This document shows, piece after piece, positions 51,592 through 60,506 of a DNA stretch of 64,000 nucleotides; within the stretch, counting starts at the first letter, position 1; every line of letters begins with the position of its first letter. The notes below the pieces were generated by a model that was not told the origin of the DNA, did no database searches, and saw nothing but the letters and a program-made list of their open reading frames with translations. The translations under genes and the position numbers were made by a program. Origin of the DNA: JAGPUQ01 sp036677085 (lineage in GTDB: Bacteria > Pseudomonadota > Gammaproteobacteria > Pseudomonadales > Porticoccaceae); the NCBI GenBank assembly GCA_036677085.1, contig JAKFFI010000004.1, forward strand, positions 186,001-250,000, read 5' to 3'.

Positions 51592-52533
51592 ATGACGAAT
51601 TCCGACCCGGTACCGGGCGCCGTCGCGCCCACCGCCGAATACCTGGCGCGACTGCGCCACCATGCACGGCACCTCGGGCTGTTCCCGCGCCGCGTTGCCC
51701 GCACCACCGGCGGCGGTCACAGCTCGCGCCGGCGCGGACGCGGTATGGAGTTCGAGGAAGTGCGGGTCTATCAACCGGGCGACGACGTGCGCAGCATCGA
51801 CTGGCGCGTCACCGCGCGGCGCAGCGAAACGCACACAAAAGTGTTCCGCGAGGAGCGCGAACGGCCCCTGCATCTGGTCGTCGACCTGCGCCAGTCGATG
51901 TTCTTCGGCAGCCAGCGCCTCAAGTCGACGGTCGCCTGCGAGCTGGCCGCGACCCTGGCCTGGGCGGGCGCCCGCGCCGGGGACCGCATCGGCGGCCTGG
52001 TCTTCGGCACCGCTACCGCGTACCACGTCCGCACCGGGCGCGGTCATCTGGGAGTGCTGCAACTGCTGCGCGCGCTGAGTGAAACCGCTGCGCAACTGGT
52101 CGCGCCGCAACCGGACCGCCACCATCTCGAACCCATGCTTGAGGAAGCACGGCGTATCGCCCATCCCGGCGCCGCCCTGTTCCTGATCAGCGATTTTTAC
52201 GACCTCGCGGACCAGTCCGGCGTCGAACGCCAACTGTTCGAACTGTCGCGCCACTGCGATATCACCCTGCTGGCGGTGCAGGATCCTCTGGAAACGGCAC
52301 TGCCGCCGCCCGGGCGCTACGGTGTCCGCACTGCGGCGAATCAGTTGCTGGTGATCGACAGCCGCAATCCCGACGTGCGGCGCGCATTCGAGCAGCGCGC
52401 CAACCGCAAAAGCGCCGACCTCCAGGCACTGGCGGGCCGGCTGAACCTGAGCCTGATCCGTGTCTCCACCGCCGAGGATCCACAACTGCTGCTGCGGCGC
52501 TACTACAGCAGCGCGCGCCGAGGCCATCGATGA
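51592..52533 (+). CDS. DUF58 domain protein of the MoxR-Bat operon
   Basis: A 313-aa cytoplasmic protein. The signature EEVRVYQPGDDVRSIDWRVTAR (about residues 52-73) defines the DUF58 family. The following region has a vWA-like fold (LHLVVDLRQSMFFGS, where DxSxS is degenerate). It is 10 bases after moxR and overlaps the DUF4381 gene by 4 bases. Partners suggest it links the MoxR ATPase to the membrane vWA proteins. Confidence 0.9.
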   Translation: MTNSDPVPGAVAPTAEYLARLRHHARHLGLFPRRVARTTGGGHSSRRRGRGMEFEEVRVYQPGDDVRSIDWRVTARRSETHTKVFREERERPLHLVVDLRQSMFFGSQRLKSTVACELAATLAWAGARAGDRIGGLVFGTATAYHVRTGRGHLGVLQLLRALSETAAQLVAPQPDRHHLEPMLEEARRIAHPGAALFLISDFYDLADQSGVERQLFELSRHCDITLLAVQDPLETALPPPGRYGVRTAANQLLVIDSRNPDVRRAFEQRANRKSADLQALAGRLNLSLIRVSTAEDPQLLLRRYYSSARRGHR

Positions 52534-53024
52534 CCCCGGATCCGCTGGCGCAATTGCGCGACATCCATCCCCCGCCGCCGCCCTCCTGGTGGCCGCCCGC
52601 TCCGGGCTGGTGGATCCTGGCCCTGCTGGTGATCCTGTGCGCCGGCTGGGTGCTGTTGGCCGTGCGGCGGCGCCACCGGGAACGGCGCTTCGCGCGCGAG
52701 GCCAGACGCCGCATCGATCGCTTGTGGCGCGACTTCGAGCGCAACGGCGACAGTGCGCGCCTGGCCAAGTCGCTGCTCGTGCTGGCCCGCCAGACCGCCC
52801 GCTCCACCCCGCTGCAGGAACCGAATGCCGCCTTGCCGACCGCTGCATTGCTGGCACTGATCGACGCCGCCAGCGATGGCAAATTAAGCGCCGCCCTGTC
52901 CCTCGATAAAATCGTCCGGCTGCTCTATGCGCCGGTGCCGGAAGCCCTTACCAAAAGCGAGGCGCGAGCCTTGTTTGTAGTGACGCGGGAATGGATTCGG
53001 CGCGCCGGAGGCCCGCTGTGGTAA
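52530..53024 (+). CDS. DUF4381 membrane protein of the MoxR-Bat operon
   Basis: A 164-aa protein. It starts MTPDPLAQLRDIHPPPPPSWWPPAPGWW, the usual Pro/Trp-rich start of DUF4381. One membrane helix follows at about residues 28-46 (ILALLVILCAGWVLLAV), then a basic helical cytoplasmic part. It overlaps both neighbours by a few bases. This type is only known from MoxR/vWA operons and has no known activity. Confidence 0.88.
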   Translation: MTPDPLAQLRDIHPPPPPSWWPPAPGWWILALLVILCAGWVLLAVRRRHRERRFAREARRRIDRLWRDFERNGDSARLAKSLLVLARQTARSTPLQEPNAALPTAALLALIDAASDGKLSAALSLDKIVRLLYAPVPEALTKSEARALFVVTREWIRRAGGPLW

Positions 53025-54007
53025 GTCTGGAGTGGCCCTGGCTGCTCGTGCTGACGCCACTGCCCTGGCTCTATCGACGCTGGCGGCGCGCAGCCGAACT
53101 CCATCTCACCGCGCTGCGCGCTCCAGCCTATGCCGCACTGTTTCCGGACCAGGACACCACGACCGGTCGCAGCCAACACCACCGTGGGCGCCTCGCCCTG
53201 CTGGCACTGATCTGGCTCGCCCTGCTCGGCGCCGCCGCGCGGCCGGTGTGGACCGGCGCGCCCGCTGCCCTGCCTGCCAGCGGGCGCGATCTGCTGCTGG
53301 CGGTCGACATCTCGGGCAGCATGGAAATGCGCGACATGGAGAGCGGCGACAAGCTGGTGGACCGCCTCACCGCGATCAAGGCAGTGGTCGGCGACTTCGT
53401 GATACGCCGCCCCCAGGATCGCCTCGGGTTGATCCTGTTCGGCGGCGAGGCCTATCTCCACACGCCGCTGACCTTTGATCACCAGACCCTCAAGACGCTG
53501 CTCGACGAAGCCGTGATCGGCTTCGCCGGCGACGGTACCGCGATCGGCGATGCCATCGGGCTTGGGGTCAAGCGCCTGCGGGAGCGGCCCGACACCAGCC
53601 GCGTCCTGATCCTGCTCACCGACGGCGCCAACAACGCCGGCCAGATCACACCCGCTCAGGCGGCGCAACTCGCGGCGACCAACCACGTCCGCATCTACAC
53701 CATCGGGATCGGCGCCGACGAACTCATCCAGCGCACCCTCTTCGGCGCACGTCGCGTCAATCCCTCGGCCGATCTCGACGAAGCCGGGCTGCGGATGCTG
53801 GCCGATACCACCGGCGGTCGCTACTTCCGCGCGCGCAACCCCGCCGAACTCGATGCCATCTACCGCGAGCTGGACAGTCTCGAACCCGTGGCGCAGGCGC
53901 CCGACACCGTGCGTCCGCTGCGTTCCCTGGCACACTGGCCGTTGGCGGTTGCACTGTTCGCCAGCCTGGTGCTCGTCGTGGTGGCCCGGGAGGATCTGCG
54001 TGCCTGA
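53018..54007 (+). CDS. batA: BatA-like vWA membrane protein
   Basis: A 329-aa inner membrane protein with a von Willebrand A domain. The start is GTG 53018, 7 bases after GGAG and overlapping the DUF4381 stop. Helices lie near residues 5-20, 58-78 and at the C-terminus (LAHWPLAVALFASLVLVVV). The MIDAS metal site is intact: D97, S99, S101 in VDISGS, and LLTDGANNAG. GDGTAIGDAIGLGVKRL is typical of BatA. The name is by family and order. Confidence 0.9.
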   Translation: MVSLEWPWLLVLTPLPWLYRRWRRAAELHLTALRAPAYAALFPDQDTTTGRSQHHRGRLALLALIWLALLGAAARPVWTGAPAALPASGRDLLLAVDISGSMEMRDMESGDKLVDRLTAIKAVVGDFVIRRPQDRLGLILFGGEAYLHTPLTFDHQTLKTLLDEAVIGFAGDGTAIGDAIGLGVKRLRERPDTSRVLILLTDGANNAGQITPAQAAQLAATNHVRIYTIGIGADELIQRTLFGARRVNPSADLDEAGLRMLADTTGGRYFRARNPAELDAIYRELDSLEPVAQAPDTVRPLRSLAHWPLAVALFASLVLVVVAREDLRA

Positions 54008-55928
54008 ACCGTTGGAACTGATCCACCACTTTCAGTGGCTACGGCCCTGGTGGCTCCTGGCGATCCTGCCCGCCGCCGGGCTCGCCGTGCTGTTGCACCG
54101 GCGCCATGCCAGTGCGGGCGACTGGGCGCGCGTCATCGCCCCCGCTCTGCTGCCCTGGCTGCTGGAGCAGGACGCCGCGTCGCCGCGACAACGGCTGCCC
54201 TGGGTCATCCTCACCGCCTGGATCATCGCTGCGCTCGCGCTCGCCGGACCGAGCTGGCGCGATCTGCCGCAGCCGGTGTATCGCAGCGAACAGCCCCTGG
54301 TGATCCTGTTCGATCTGTCGCCGTCGATGCTGGCGCAGGACCTCAAACCCGACCGTCTCACCCGCGCCCGGCTCAAACTCATGGATCTGCTGGCGGCGCG
54401 CCATGAAGGCACCACCGCCCTCATCGCCTACGCCGGCGACGCCCATGTGGTCACGCCACTGAGCGACGATGCCCGCACCCTTGCCGCCCTGGTGCCCGCA
54501 CTGACGCCGGACCTGCTGCCAACGTCCGGCAGTGCCCCCGAAATCGCCCTCGCCAAGGCCCTCGCACTCCTCGCCAACGTGGGGGAGCAACAGGGCGATA
54601 TCTTGCTGATCACCGACGGCGTCAGCCCGGAAGCCGCCGCCGCGATGACATCCCAGCTGGCGGAGGCCAACGCGGTCCGGCTATCGATACTCGCCGCCGG
54701 CACCGCGGCGGGCGCCCCGGCGCCCCTGCCCGGCGGTGGCTTTGTGCGCGACAAGTCCGGCAACATGCTGATTGCGAGGCTCGACCCCGCACCCTTGCAA
54801 GCGCTCGCCCGGCGCCACGGCGGGCGCTATGCGGAACTGAGCGCCGATAACCGCGACGTGGATATGCTGACCGAGGCTTTTACGGCCCATGCCCGCGCGC
54901 GCGCCATCGTGCTCCAGCAACACCGCGATACGCGACGCGACGAAGGCCCCTGGCTCGCCCTGCTGTTGCTGCCGTTTGCGGTGTTCGCCTGGCGGCGCGG
55001 ATTGTTCGCGATACTGCTGCTGGCACCGCTGCTGGCGGGAACGCCACCGGCGCATGCACTGGAATGGCGGGATCTCTGGCAACGGCCGGACCAGCGCGGC
55101 CAACGCGCCCTGGATGCCGGCGACGCCGCCACCGCCCAGCAGGAATTCACCGATCCCGCCCGGCGCGGTACCGCCGCCTATCGCGCTGGCGATCTCGGCA
55201 CGGCGGCAACGGAGTTCGGCAAGGTGGACGCTGCCAGCGCCCACTACAACCGCGGCAATGCCCTGGCGCGCAGCGGCGATTATCCGGGTGCGATCGCCGC
55301 CTACGACCGCGCCCTGGAACTCGATCCCGGTCTCGCCGACGCCAGCTACAACCGCGAGCTGGTACAGCGCGCGCAACAGCAGCAACAGCAGGAACAAAAA
55401 CAGCAGCAACAAAAACAGCAGCAACAGCAGAGCCAGAACCAGGAGCAAAATGGCGAGGATGCCCAATCCGGCACGGGCGAGGGAGATCGACAGCCGCCCT
55501 CTGACACCGGCAATCAAGGCTCTCAGGGGCAGAACCAGTCGCAGCCAACAGACGGTGCAGAAAATTTCGAGAAACCCTCGACAGACGCAGCGTCCACCGG
55601 AAATCCATCGGAAAACGATACGTCCGGCGCCGAACCGCAAAATGGCAACGACGCCAAAAAACCGGATGCCGAGAGGATGACCGGCAACGACGAGAGCGCC
55701 ACAACAGCCGGCGCAAAGCCCGACGCCGAGACCGCCGAACCCGGGGACGAGACCGGCACATCCACACCAGCGCAGGCGCCGACCCTGGAGGAGGTCCAGA
55801 TTCAGGAACAACAACTGCGCGCCTTGCCGGACGATCCCGGCGGTCTGTTACGGCGCAAGTTTCATCATGAGGCCCAGCAACGCGAGGAGCGCGGCGAGCG
55901 TCCGGCTGGGGCAGGAGAGCGCTGGTGA
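54000..55928 (+). CDS. BatB-BatC fusion: vWA domain, TPR and Gln-rich tail
   Basis: A 642-aa protein that joins what are BatB and BatC in some bacteria. The start is GTG 54000 after GGAGG, overlapping batA. Membrane helices are near 17-33 and 68-84, and two more near 305-345. The vWA MIDAS motif is DLSPS (105-109) with LLITDGVS. A TPR unit lies at about 412-450 (AHYNRGNALARSGDYPGAIAAYDRALELDP). Residues about 455-485 are nearly all Gln, with Glu and Lys, followed by a low-complexity acidic region to about 600. The tail probably extends into the periplasm. Confidence 0.9.
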   Translation: MPEPLELIHHFQWLRPWWLLAILPAAGLAVLLHRRHASAGDWARVIAPALLPWLLEQDAASPRQRLPWVILTAWIIAALALAGPSWRDLPQPVYRSEQPLVILFDLSPSMLAQDLKPDRLTRARLKLMDLLAARHEGTTALIAYAGDAHVVTPLSDDARTLAALVPALTPDLLPTSGSAPEIALAKALALLANVGEQQGDILLITDGVSPEAAAAMTSQLAEANAVRLSILAAGTAAGAPAPLPGGGFVRDKSGNMLIARLDPAPLQALARRHGGRYAELSADNRDVDMLTEAFTAHARARAIVLQQHRDTRRDEGPWLALLLLPFAVFAWRRGLFAILLLAPLLAGTPPAHALEWRDLWQRPDQRGQRALDAGDAATAQQEFTDPARRGTAAYRAGDLGTAATEFGKVDAASAHYNRGNALARSGDYPGAIAAYDRALELDPGLADASYNRELVQRAQQQQQQEQKQQQQKQQQQQSQNQEQNGEDAQSGTGEGDRQPPSDTGNQGSQGQNQSQPTDGAENFEKPSTDAASTGNPSENDTSGAEPQNGNDAKKPDAERMTGNDESATTAGAKPDAETAEPGDETGTSTPAQAPTLEEVQIQEQQLRALPDDPGGLLRRKFHHEAQQREERGERPAGAGERW

Positions 55929-57646
55929 AGCTGCCATTCAACCCGCTGATCGCAAGCAGTCTGGTCCTGGCCGCGTGGCTACTGGCGGGGTTGCTGGCGA
56001 TATCCCCACCCGCCGCCGCCACGGAAGAGCTCGCTGCCAGCGTGGATCGCACCACGCTGACGAGCGGCGAGACCCTGGAGTTGACGTTGACGTATCCCGG
56101 CAAGGCAGCCGAGGATCCGGATTTTTCGCCCCTGGATACGGATTTCGAGATTCTCGACCGCAGCCGCCGCGATCAGATCAGCATGGTCAACGGCAGCTTC
56201 GATGCGACCAGTACCTGGCTTCTGACCCTGGCGCCCAAACGCGCCGGCGATCTGGAAATTCCGCCGCTGACCGCGGGTGACGCCCGAAGTCACGCCCTCA
56301 GCATCCGGGTGACGCCGAGTACCGGCGAGTCGGCCTCCGCGGAGCGTCCGGTATTTGCCGAGGCGATACTCGACAGGGATCAGGCGGTTCCCGGTGAACA
56401 GGTGATGCTCATCCTGCGGCTCTACACCCGCATCGATCTGAGCAACCTCAGCATGGAGCCGCTCGCGGTACCGGGCGCCGAGCTCATCCAGACGGCGGAA
56501 AGCAAGTACCACAAGGACATTCAGGGCCAAACCTATCAGGTGATCGAGTTGCGCTATGCGCTGATCCCGGAACAGGACGGCGAGCTGAACATTCCCGGTG
56601 CGCGCTTCGGAGCACGCACACTGGAGAGTCGCGACCCCTTTGATCGCGTTTTCGGTGGCGGCGGCCGCCCGCTGCGCATCAGTTCCGAGCCGCGCACACT
56701 CCATGTGACAGCGCGGCCGGCCGGCGCCGCCACCAACTGGCTGCCGGTACAGGCGCTGCACATCGAACAGAAGTGGAGCACCGCAACGCGCCAGGTTCAG
56801 CTCGGGGAGCCCATCACCCGCACCCTCACGCTCACCGCGATCGGCACCACCAGCGCCCGCATTCCGCCCCTTGAGCTGCCCGCGCCACGAGGCTACCGCA
56901 GCTATCCGGATCAGCCGGAACTGGACGACGACACCACCGCTGCCGGCGTGAGCGGGCGGCGCACCGAGAGCTTTGCGGTGGTGGCGGATCAGCCCGGCCC
57001 GCTGGTGCTGCCCCCCATCAGGGTGCGCTGGTGGAATACCACCACCCGGGCGTTCGAGGAAACCGAGGTTCCCGGAGCACGCTTCGAAATACTGCCGGCG
57101 GCCGGCGCTCCGCACGCTGCGGTGGTTGCACCGGTCGACACCCTTGCAGCGCCGGCAACCGAAGCCGTCCAGACCCCTGTGGCAACCGCCGCCGCTCCCG
57201 GCGGGACCACGCCCCTGCTCTACGGATTGATCGTCGGGAACGTGTTGCTGCTGTTGAGTACGCTGACCTTTGCGCTGCTCTGGCGCCGGGGCGGAACAAC
57301 GGTCGGCGCCGCCAGGGAACCGACGCCGCAGCGCGCGGACTTCAGCGCCGTCGAACGTGCCGCTGCGGCCGGTGACGGGGTGCGCCTGCGCGCGGCGATT
57401 CTCGCCTGGGCGCGGGAACACTGGCAGGACGCCGGGATTGTCAGCCTGCGCCAGATCGCCGAGCGCGTCGGGAACGAGCAGCTGCGCACGGTTTTCCGCG
57501 CGCTCGACGACAGTTGCTATGCGCCGGGCGGCCGCCCGCCACCGAACCCGGAGGAATTGCTTGCGCAGCTCCGCACCCTGGCGAAAATACCGGCGGGCGA
57601 GCGCAAGAAACCCGGCCGCGATCTGCAACCGCTTTATCCCCGATAA
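55925..57646 (+). CDS. batD: BatD (oxygen tolerance) family protein
   Basis: A 573-aa exported membrane protein. A signal peptide lies at about 1-33 (LVLAAWLLAGLLAISPPAAA). The first 400 residues are beta-rich repeats (LTSGETLELTLTYPG, VPGEQVMLILRLYTRIDLSNLS, LGEPITRTLTLTA). One membrane helix at about 437-458 (YGLIVGNVLLLLSTLTFALLW) precedes a cytoplasmic helical tail. It is last in the moxR operon and overlaps the previous gene by ATG/TGA-type spacing. Role in envelope stress is inferred from the family. Confidence 0.9.
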   Translation: MKLPFNPLIASSLVLAAWLLAGLLAISPPAAATEELAASVDRTTLTSGETLELTLTYPGKAAEDPDFSPLDTDFEILDRSRRDQISMVNGSFDATSTWLLTLAPKRAGDLEIPPLTAGDARSHALSIRVTPSTGESASAERPVFAEAILDRDQAVPGEQVMLILRLYTRIDLSNLSMEPLAVPGAELIQTAESKYHKDIQGQTYQVIELRYALIPEQDGELNIPGARFGARTLESRDPFDRVFGGGGRPLRISSEPRTLHVTARPAGAATNWLPVQALHIEQKWSTATRQVQLGEPITRTLTLTAIGTTSARIPPLELPAPRGYRSYPDQPELDDDTTAAGVSGRRTESFAVVADQPGPLVLPPIRVRWWNTTTRAFEETEVPGARFEILPAAGAPHAAVVAPVDTLAAPATEAVQTPVATAAAPGGTTPLLYGLIVGNVLLLLSTLTFALLWRRGGTTVGAAREPTPQRADFSAVERAAAAGDGVRLRAAILAWAREHWQDAGIVSLRQIAERVGNEQLRTVFRALDDSCYAPGGRPPPNPEELLAQLRTLAKIPAGERKKPGRDLQPLYPR

Positions 57647-57706
57647 CCATACCCACAATTACCGCGCGTCCGCGACGCAGCAACCCGATCCCGAGGGAAC
57701 CGACCG

Positions 57707-58147
57707 ATGACCATCTGGCACCGCCCCCTGACACTGGATGCGCTCAACCAGCCCTATCCCGACACCGCAAGCCACCATATGGGGATCGAATACGTGGATT
57801 TCGGTCCGGATCACCTCACCGCGCGCATGCCGGTCAATGAAAAGACCCGTCAGCCCTACGGCATTCTCCACGGCGGCGCCTCCTGCCTGCTCGCCGAAAC
57901 CGTGGGCAGCCACGCCTCCATGCTCTGCCTCGATCCGGAAGCGGCGTACTGCGTCGGCCTGGAAATCAACGCCAACCACATCCGCCCGGCAACCCGGGGC
58001 CATGTGTATGCGACCGCACGCGCCATCCATCTGGGCCGCGCCACCCACGTCTGGGACATCCGTATCCTGGACGACGCCGACCAGCTGGTCTGCATCGCCC
58101 GCCTCACCATGATGGTCAGGACCGGGCGCGCGCCAAGCCCCGGCTAA
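57707..58147 (+). CDS. PaaI/MenI-type hotdog thioesterase
   Basis: A 146-aa acyl-CoA thioesterase. The motif is YGILHGGASCLLAETVGS (about residues 48-65), where Glu is the catalytic base, as in YdiI/MenI. ATRGHVYATARAIHLGRATHVWDIRI is the second half of the hotdog fold. It is close to YdiI (137 aa) in length, so 1,4-dihydroxy-2-naphthoyl-CoA is possible, but the family is broad. The start follows a short gap of 60 bases after batD. Confidence 0.85.
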   Translation: MTIWHRPLTLDALNQPYPDTASHHMGIEYVDFGPDHLTARMPVNEKTRQPYGILHGGASCLLAETVGSHASMLCLDPEAAYCVGLEINANHIRPATRGHVYATARAIHLGRATHVWDIRILDDADQLVCIARLTMMVRTGRAPSPG

Positions 58148-58160
58148 GGCAGCGCGTGCT

Positions 58161-58754
58161 TCAAAACGCTGAGCCGGGTGTTTTGAGGAAAGCGATCTCC
58201 GCGGCGGTGGATTCGCGGCCAAGAATGGCATTGCGGTGGGGAAAGCGACCGAAACGGCGGATGACCTCGCCATGCCGGCGGGCGTAATCGCGGGCGTCGG
58301 CCAACAGCGCACGCGCTGCCGGTTCCGCCGCGGCGACCAGCGCCGCCATCAGGGCGATGCAAGCCTCCTGATCCGCCAGCACTTCGCTGTGCTCCAGCGG
58401 CAGATAGAGAAACAGCCGTTCCAGCGGATGCAATGACCTGTCGATGCCTTCCGCCAATGCCTGCCGGCACCAGCCGAGCGCGCGCGGATCGCCGGCAAAA
58501 GCCTGCGGTGTGCCCCGATAGATATTGCGGGTGAATTGATCGGTGAGGATCACCAGCGCCAGCAGGCCGGCGGGCGTCCGCGCCCAGCCGTCGCGTTCAC
58601 CCGCCAGCGCCTGCACCACCAGGGGTTCGAACCGCGCGCGAATATCGGCATCGGTGATCGGGTCCTTGCGCCACCACAGCCGCGCTCGGGCCGGATTGCG
58701 CAGCGCATCGGCGCGATCGGCGCCGAACCAGTAGTCGAGGACGGTTTCCGGCAT
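58161..58754 (-). CDS. DUF924 family protein
   Basis: A 197-aa all-helical protein, TPR-like. Conserved stretches are VLDYWFGADR, LALVILTDQFTRNIYRGTPQAFAGDP, LFLYLPLEHSEVLADQEAC and RFGRFPHRNAILGR. Its function is unknown. It ends 14 bases from the convergent thioesterase stop and starts 7 bases after the aldo/keto reductase stop, so it is probably in one transcript with that gene. Confidence 0.88.
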   Translation of the reverse strand: MPETVLDYWFGADRADALRNPARARLWWRKDPITDADIRARFEPLVVQALAGERDGWARTPAGLLALVILTDQFTRNIYRGTPQAFAGDPRALGWCRQALAEGIDRSLHPLERLFLYLPLEHSEVLADQEACIALMAALVAAAEPAARALLADARDYARRHGEVIRRFGRFPHRNAILGRESTAAEIAFLKTPGSAF

Positions 58755-58761
58755 CCCCGAA

Positions 58762-59808
58762 TCAGGGTGCCGGGTTGCTGTACTGGCGGTGAATCGCTTC
58801 GATGCCCGCGATCACCTCTTCCGACAATTTCACCTGGACGCTCGCAATATTGGCTTCGAGCTGATCCATGCGCGTCGCGCCGATGATGGTGCTGGTGACG
58901 AAATCGCGGCTGTTGACGAAGGCGAGCGCCATGGCACCCGGGTCCAGGTCGTGGTCGCGGGCGAGCGCCACATAGGCCTCGCTGGCCGCCACCGCCTGCG
59001 GGCCGGAATAGCGCTGGAAGCGATCGAACAGGGTCAGGCGCGCACCGGCGGGCCGCGCGCCCCCGGAATACTTGCCGGTGAGCATGGCCATGGCGAGGGG
59101 CGAATAGGCCAGCAGCCCCACCTGTTCACGGATTGACATCTCGGCAAGACCGATCTCGAAGCTGCGATTGAGCAGGTTGTAGGGATTCTGAATGCTGGCG
59201 ATGCGGACGAGATCGCGCTCCCGCGCCGCGCGCAGATACTCCATCACGCCCCAGGGCGTTTCATTGGAGATGCCGATGTGGCGCACCAGCCCCTCGCGCA
59301 CCAGCTCCGTGAGCGCGGTGAGGGTTTCCTCGATGGAATTCAGACCTTCCTGCTCGCGGTGGCGGTAGCCGAGCTGACCGAAAAAATTGGTGGTGCGCTC
59401 GGGCCAGTGCACCTGGTACAGATCGATGTAATCGGTGCGCAACCGCTTGAGGGAATCCCGCACCGCCTGGCGAATATGGTCGCGGCTGAGCTGCGGCCCG
59501 CCGCGCAGATGGCGCCAGTCGCCGGTGGCGTCCGAACGGCCGGACACCTTGGTGGCGAGGATGACACGGTCGCGGCCGCCGCGCCGGGTAAACCATTCGC
59601 CGATGCATGCCTCGGTGCGACCCTGGGTTTCGGCGCGCGGCGGCACCGGATACATTTCCGCGGCATCGACAAAGTTGACGCCCTGGTCGAGGGCGTAATC
59701 GAGCTGTTGCAGGGCGTCGTCAACGCTGTTCTGCTGGCCCCAGGTCATGGTGCCCAGGCAGATGAGGCTGACGTCGAGTCCGGTGGTGCCGAGCTTGCGG
59801 TATTCCAT
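58762..59808 (-). CDS. tas: NADP(H)-dependent aldo-keto reductase (Tas-like)
   Basis: A 348-aa AKR (E. coli Tas 346). The start at 59808 (MEYRKLGTTGLDVSLICLGTMTWG) is the family N-terminus; the open frame continues far upstream without homology. The catalytic Asp/Tyr pair is in FVDAAEMYP, Lys in ILATKVSG, and His in DLYQVHWPER. The NADP site is in the C-terminal SRDFVTSTIIGATRMDQLEANI. GGGAG lies 9 bases before the ATG. The substrate is unknown. Confidence 0.88.
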   Translation of the reverse strand: MEYRKLGTTGLDVSLICLGTMTWGQQNSVDDALQQLDYALDQGVNFVDAAEMYPVPPRAETQGRTEACIGEWFTRRGGRDRVILATKVSGRSDATGDWRHLRGGPQLSRDHIRQAVRDSLKRLRTDYIDLYQVHWPERTTNFFGQLGYRHREQEGLNSIEETLTALTELVREGLVRHIGISNETPWGVMEYLRAARERDLVRIASIQNPYNLLNRSFEIGLAEMSIREQVGLLAYSPLAMAMLTGKYSGGARPAGARLTLFDRFQRYSGPQAVAASEAYVALARDHDLDPGAMALAFVNSRDFVTSTIIGATRMDQLEANIASVQVKLSEEVIAGIEAIHRQYSNPAP

Positions 59809-59843
59809 GAAGCGGATCTCCCGAATGGTTTTGGCGCAGTCTA

Positions 59844-59986
59844 GCAGCTTGTTGAAAAGCGTCGCGAGGCGGCCAGATGCGAGGCGCACGGCGCGCAGCG
59901 ACCGAGACATATCCGATCGATAGGCGAGGGAGCGAGCACCGCGCAACGAAGCAGATGGTTGCCGCAGCAGTTTTTCAACAAGCTGC
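59844..59986. repeat. 143-bp inverted-repeat element between the tas-like and rhodanese genes
   Basis: GCAGCTTGTTGAAAA at 59844-59858 and TTTTCAACAAGCTGC at 59972-59986 are perfect 15-bp inverted ends around 113 bases that contain no gene. A 17-base part of the right end also occurs at 42861-42877. The inner sequence is rich in GCGAGG/GCGCAGCGA motifs. It looks like a miniature non-coding repeat or mobile element. It occupies half of the 288-base gap; the rest shows nothing I can name. Confidence 0.65.
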
Positions 59987-60096
59987 CAACCCGAATGAGA
60001 ACGCTGCCAGACAACCCTGCCGCCGCCGCTGGCGCATGGGTTACCATGAGGCCAGGGTGCCCGGGCAGTTGCCCCCGCCAGCAACCGGAGGAAGCC

Positions 60097-60489
60097 ATGA
60101 AAACCAGCGTCAAACAGCTTGTGGACAAGGCCATGAGCGAAATCGAAACCCTGAATCTGGAGCAGGCGCGCGCCGCACTGGATGATCCGGGCACGGTGAT
60201 CGTCGATCTGCGCGACATTCGCGAACTGACCCGGGACGGCAAGATCCCCGGCGCCTTTCACGCGCCGCGCGGCATGCTGGAATTCTGGGTCGATCCCGAC
60301 AGCGAATACCATCGGGATGTGTTTTCCTCGGGCAAGCGCTTCGTGTTCTATTGCGCCAAGGGCCATCGCTCCGCCCTCGCCACCCAGACCGTGAAAAGCA
60401 TGGGGCTCGATCCGGTGTGCCATATCGGCGGCGGTTTCGAGGCCTGGGTCCAGGCGGGACTGCCCGTGGAACCGGTCGAGAAAAAATAA
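60097..60489 (+). CDS. Rhodanese-like sulfurtransferase
   Basis: A 130-aa single-domain rhodanese. The active-site cysteine is C86 in FYCAKGHRSALAT. VIVDLRDIRELTRDGKIPGAFHAPRGML is the typical front part. GGAGGAAGCC leads to the ATG. It has no signal peptide, so it acts in the cytoplasm. It is followed by a class II glutamine amidotransferase after 17 bases. The natural sulfur acceptor is unknown. Confidence 0.92.
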   Translation: MKTSVKQLVDKAMSEIETLNLEQARAALDDPGTVIVDLRDIRELTRDGKIPGAFHAPRGMLEFWVDPDSEYHRDVFSSGKRFVFYCAKGHRSALATQTVKSMGLDPVCHIGGGFEAWVQAGLPVEPVEKK

Positions 60490-60506
60490 CCCGCCGAGCA
60501 TCACCC

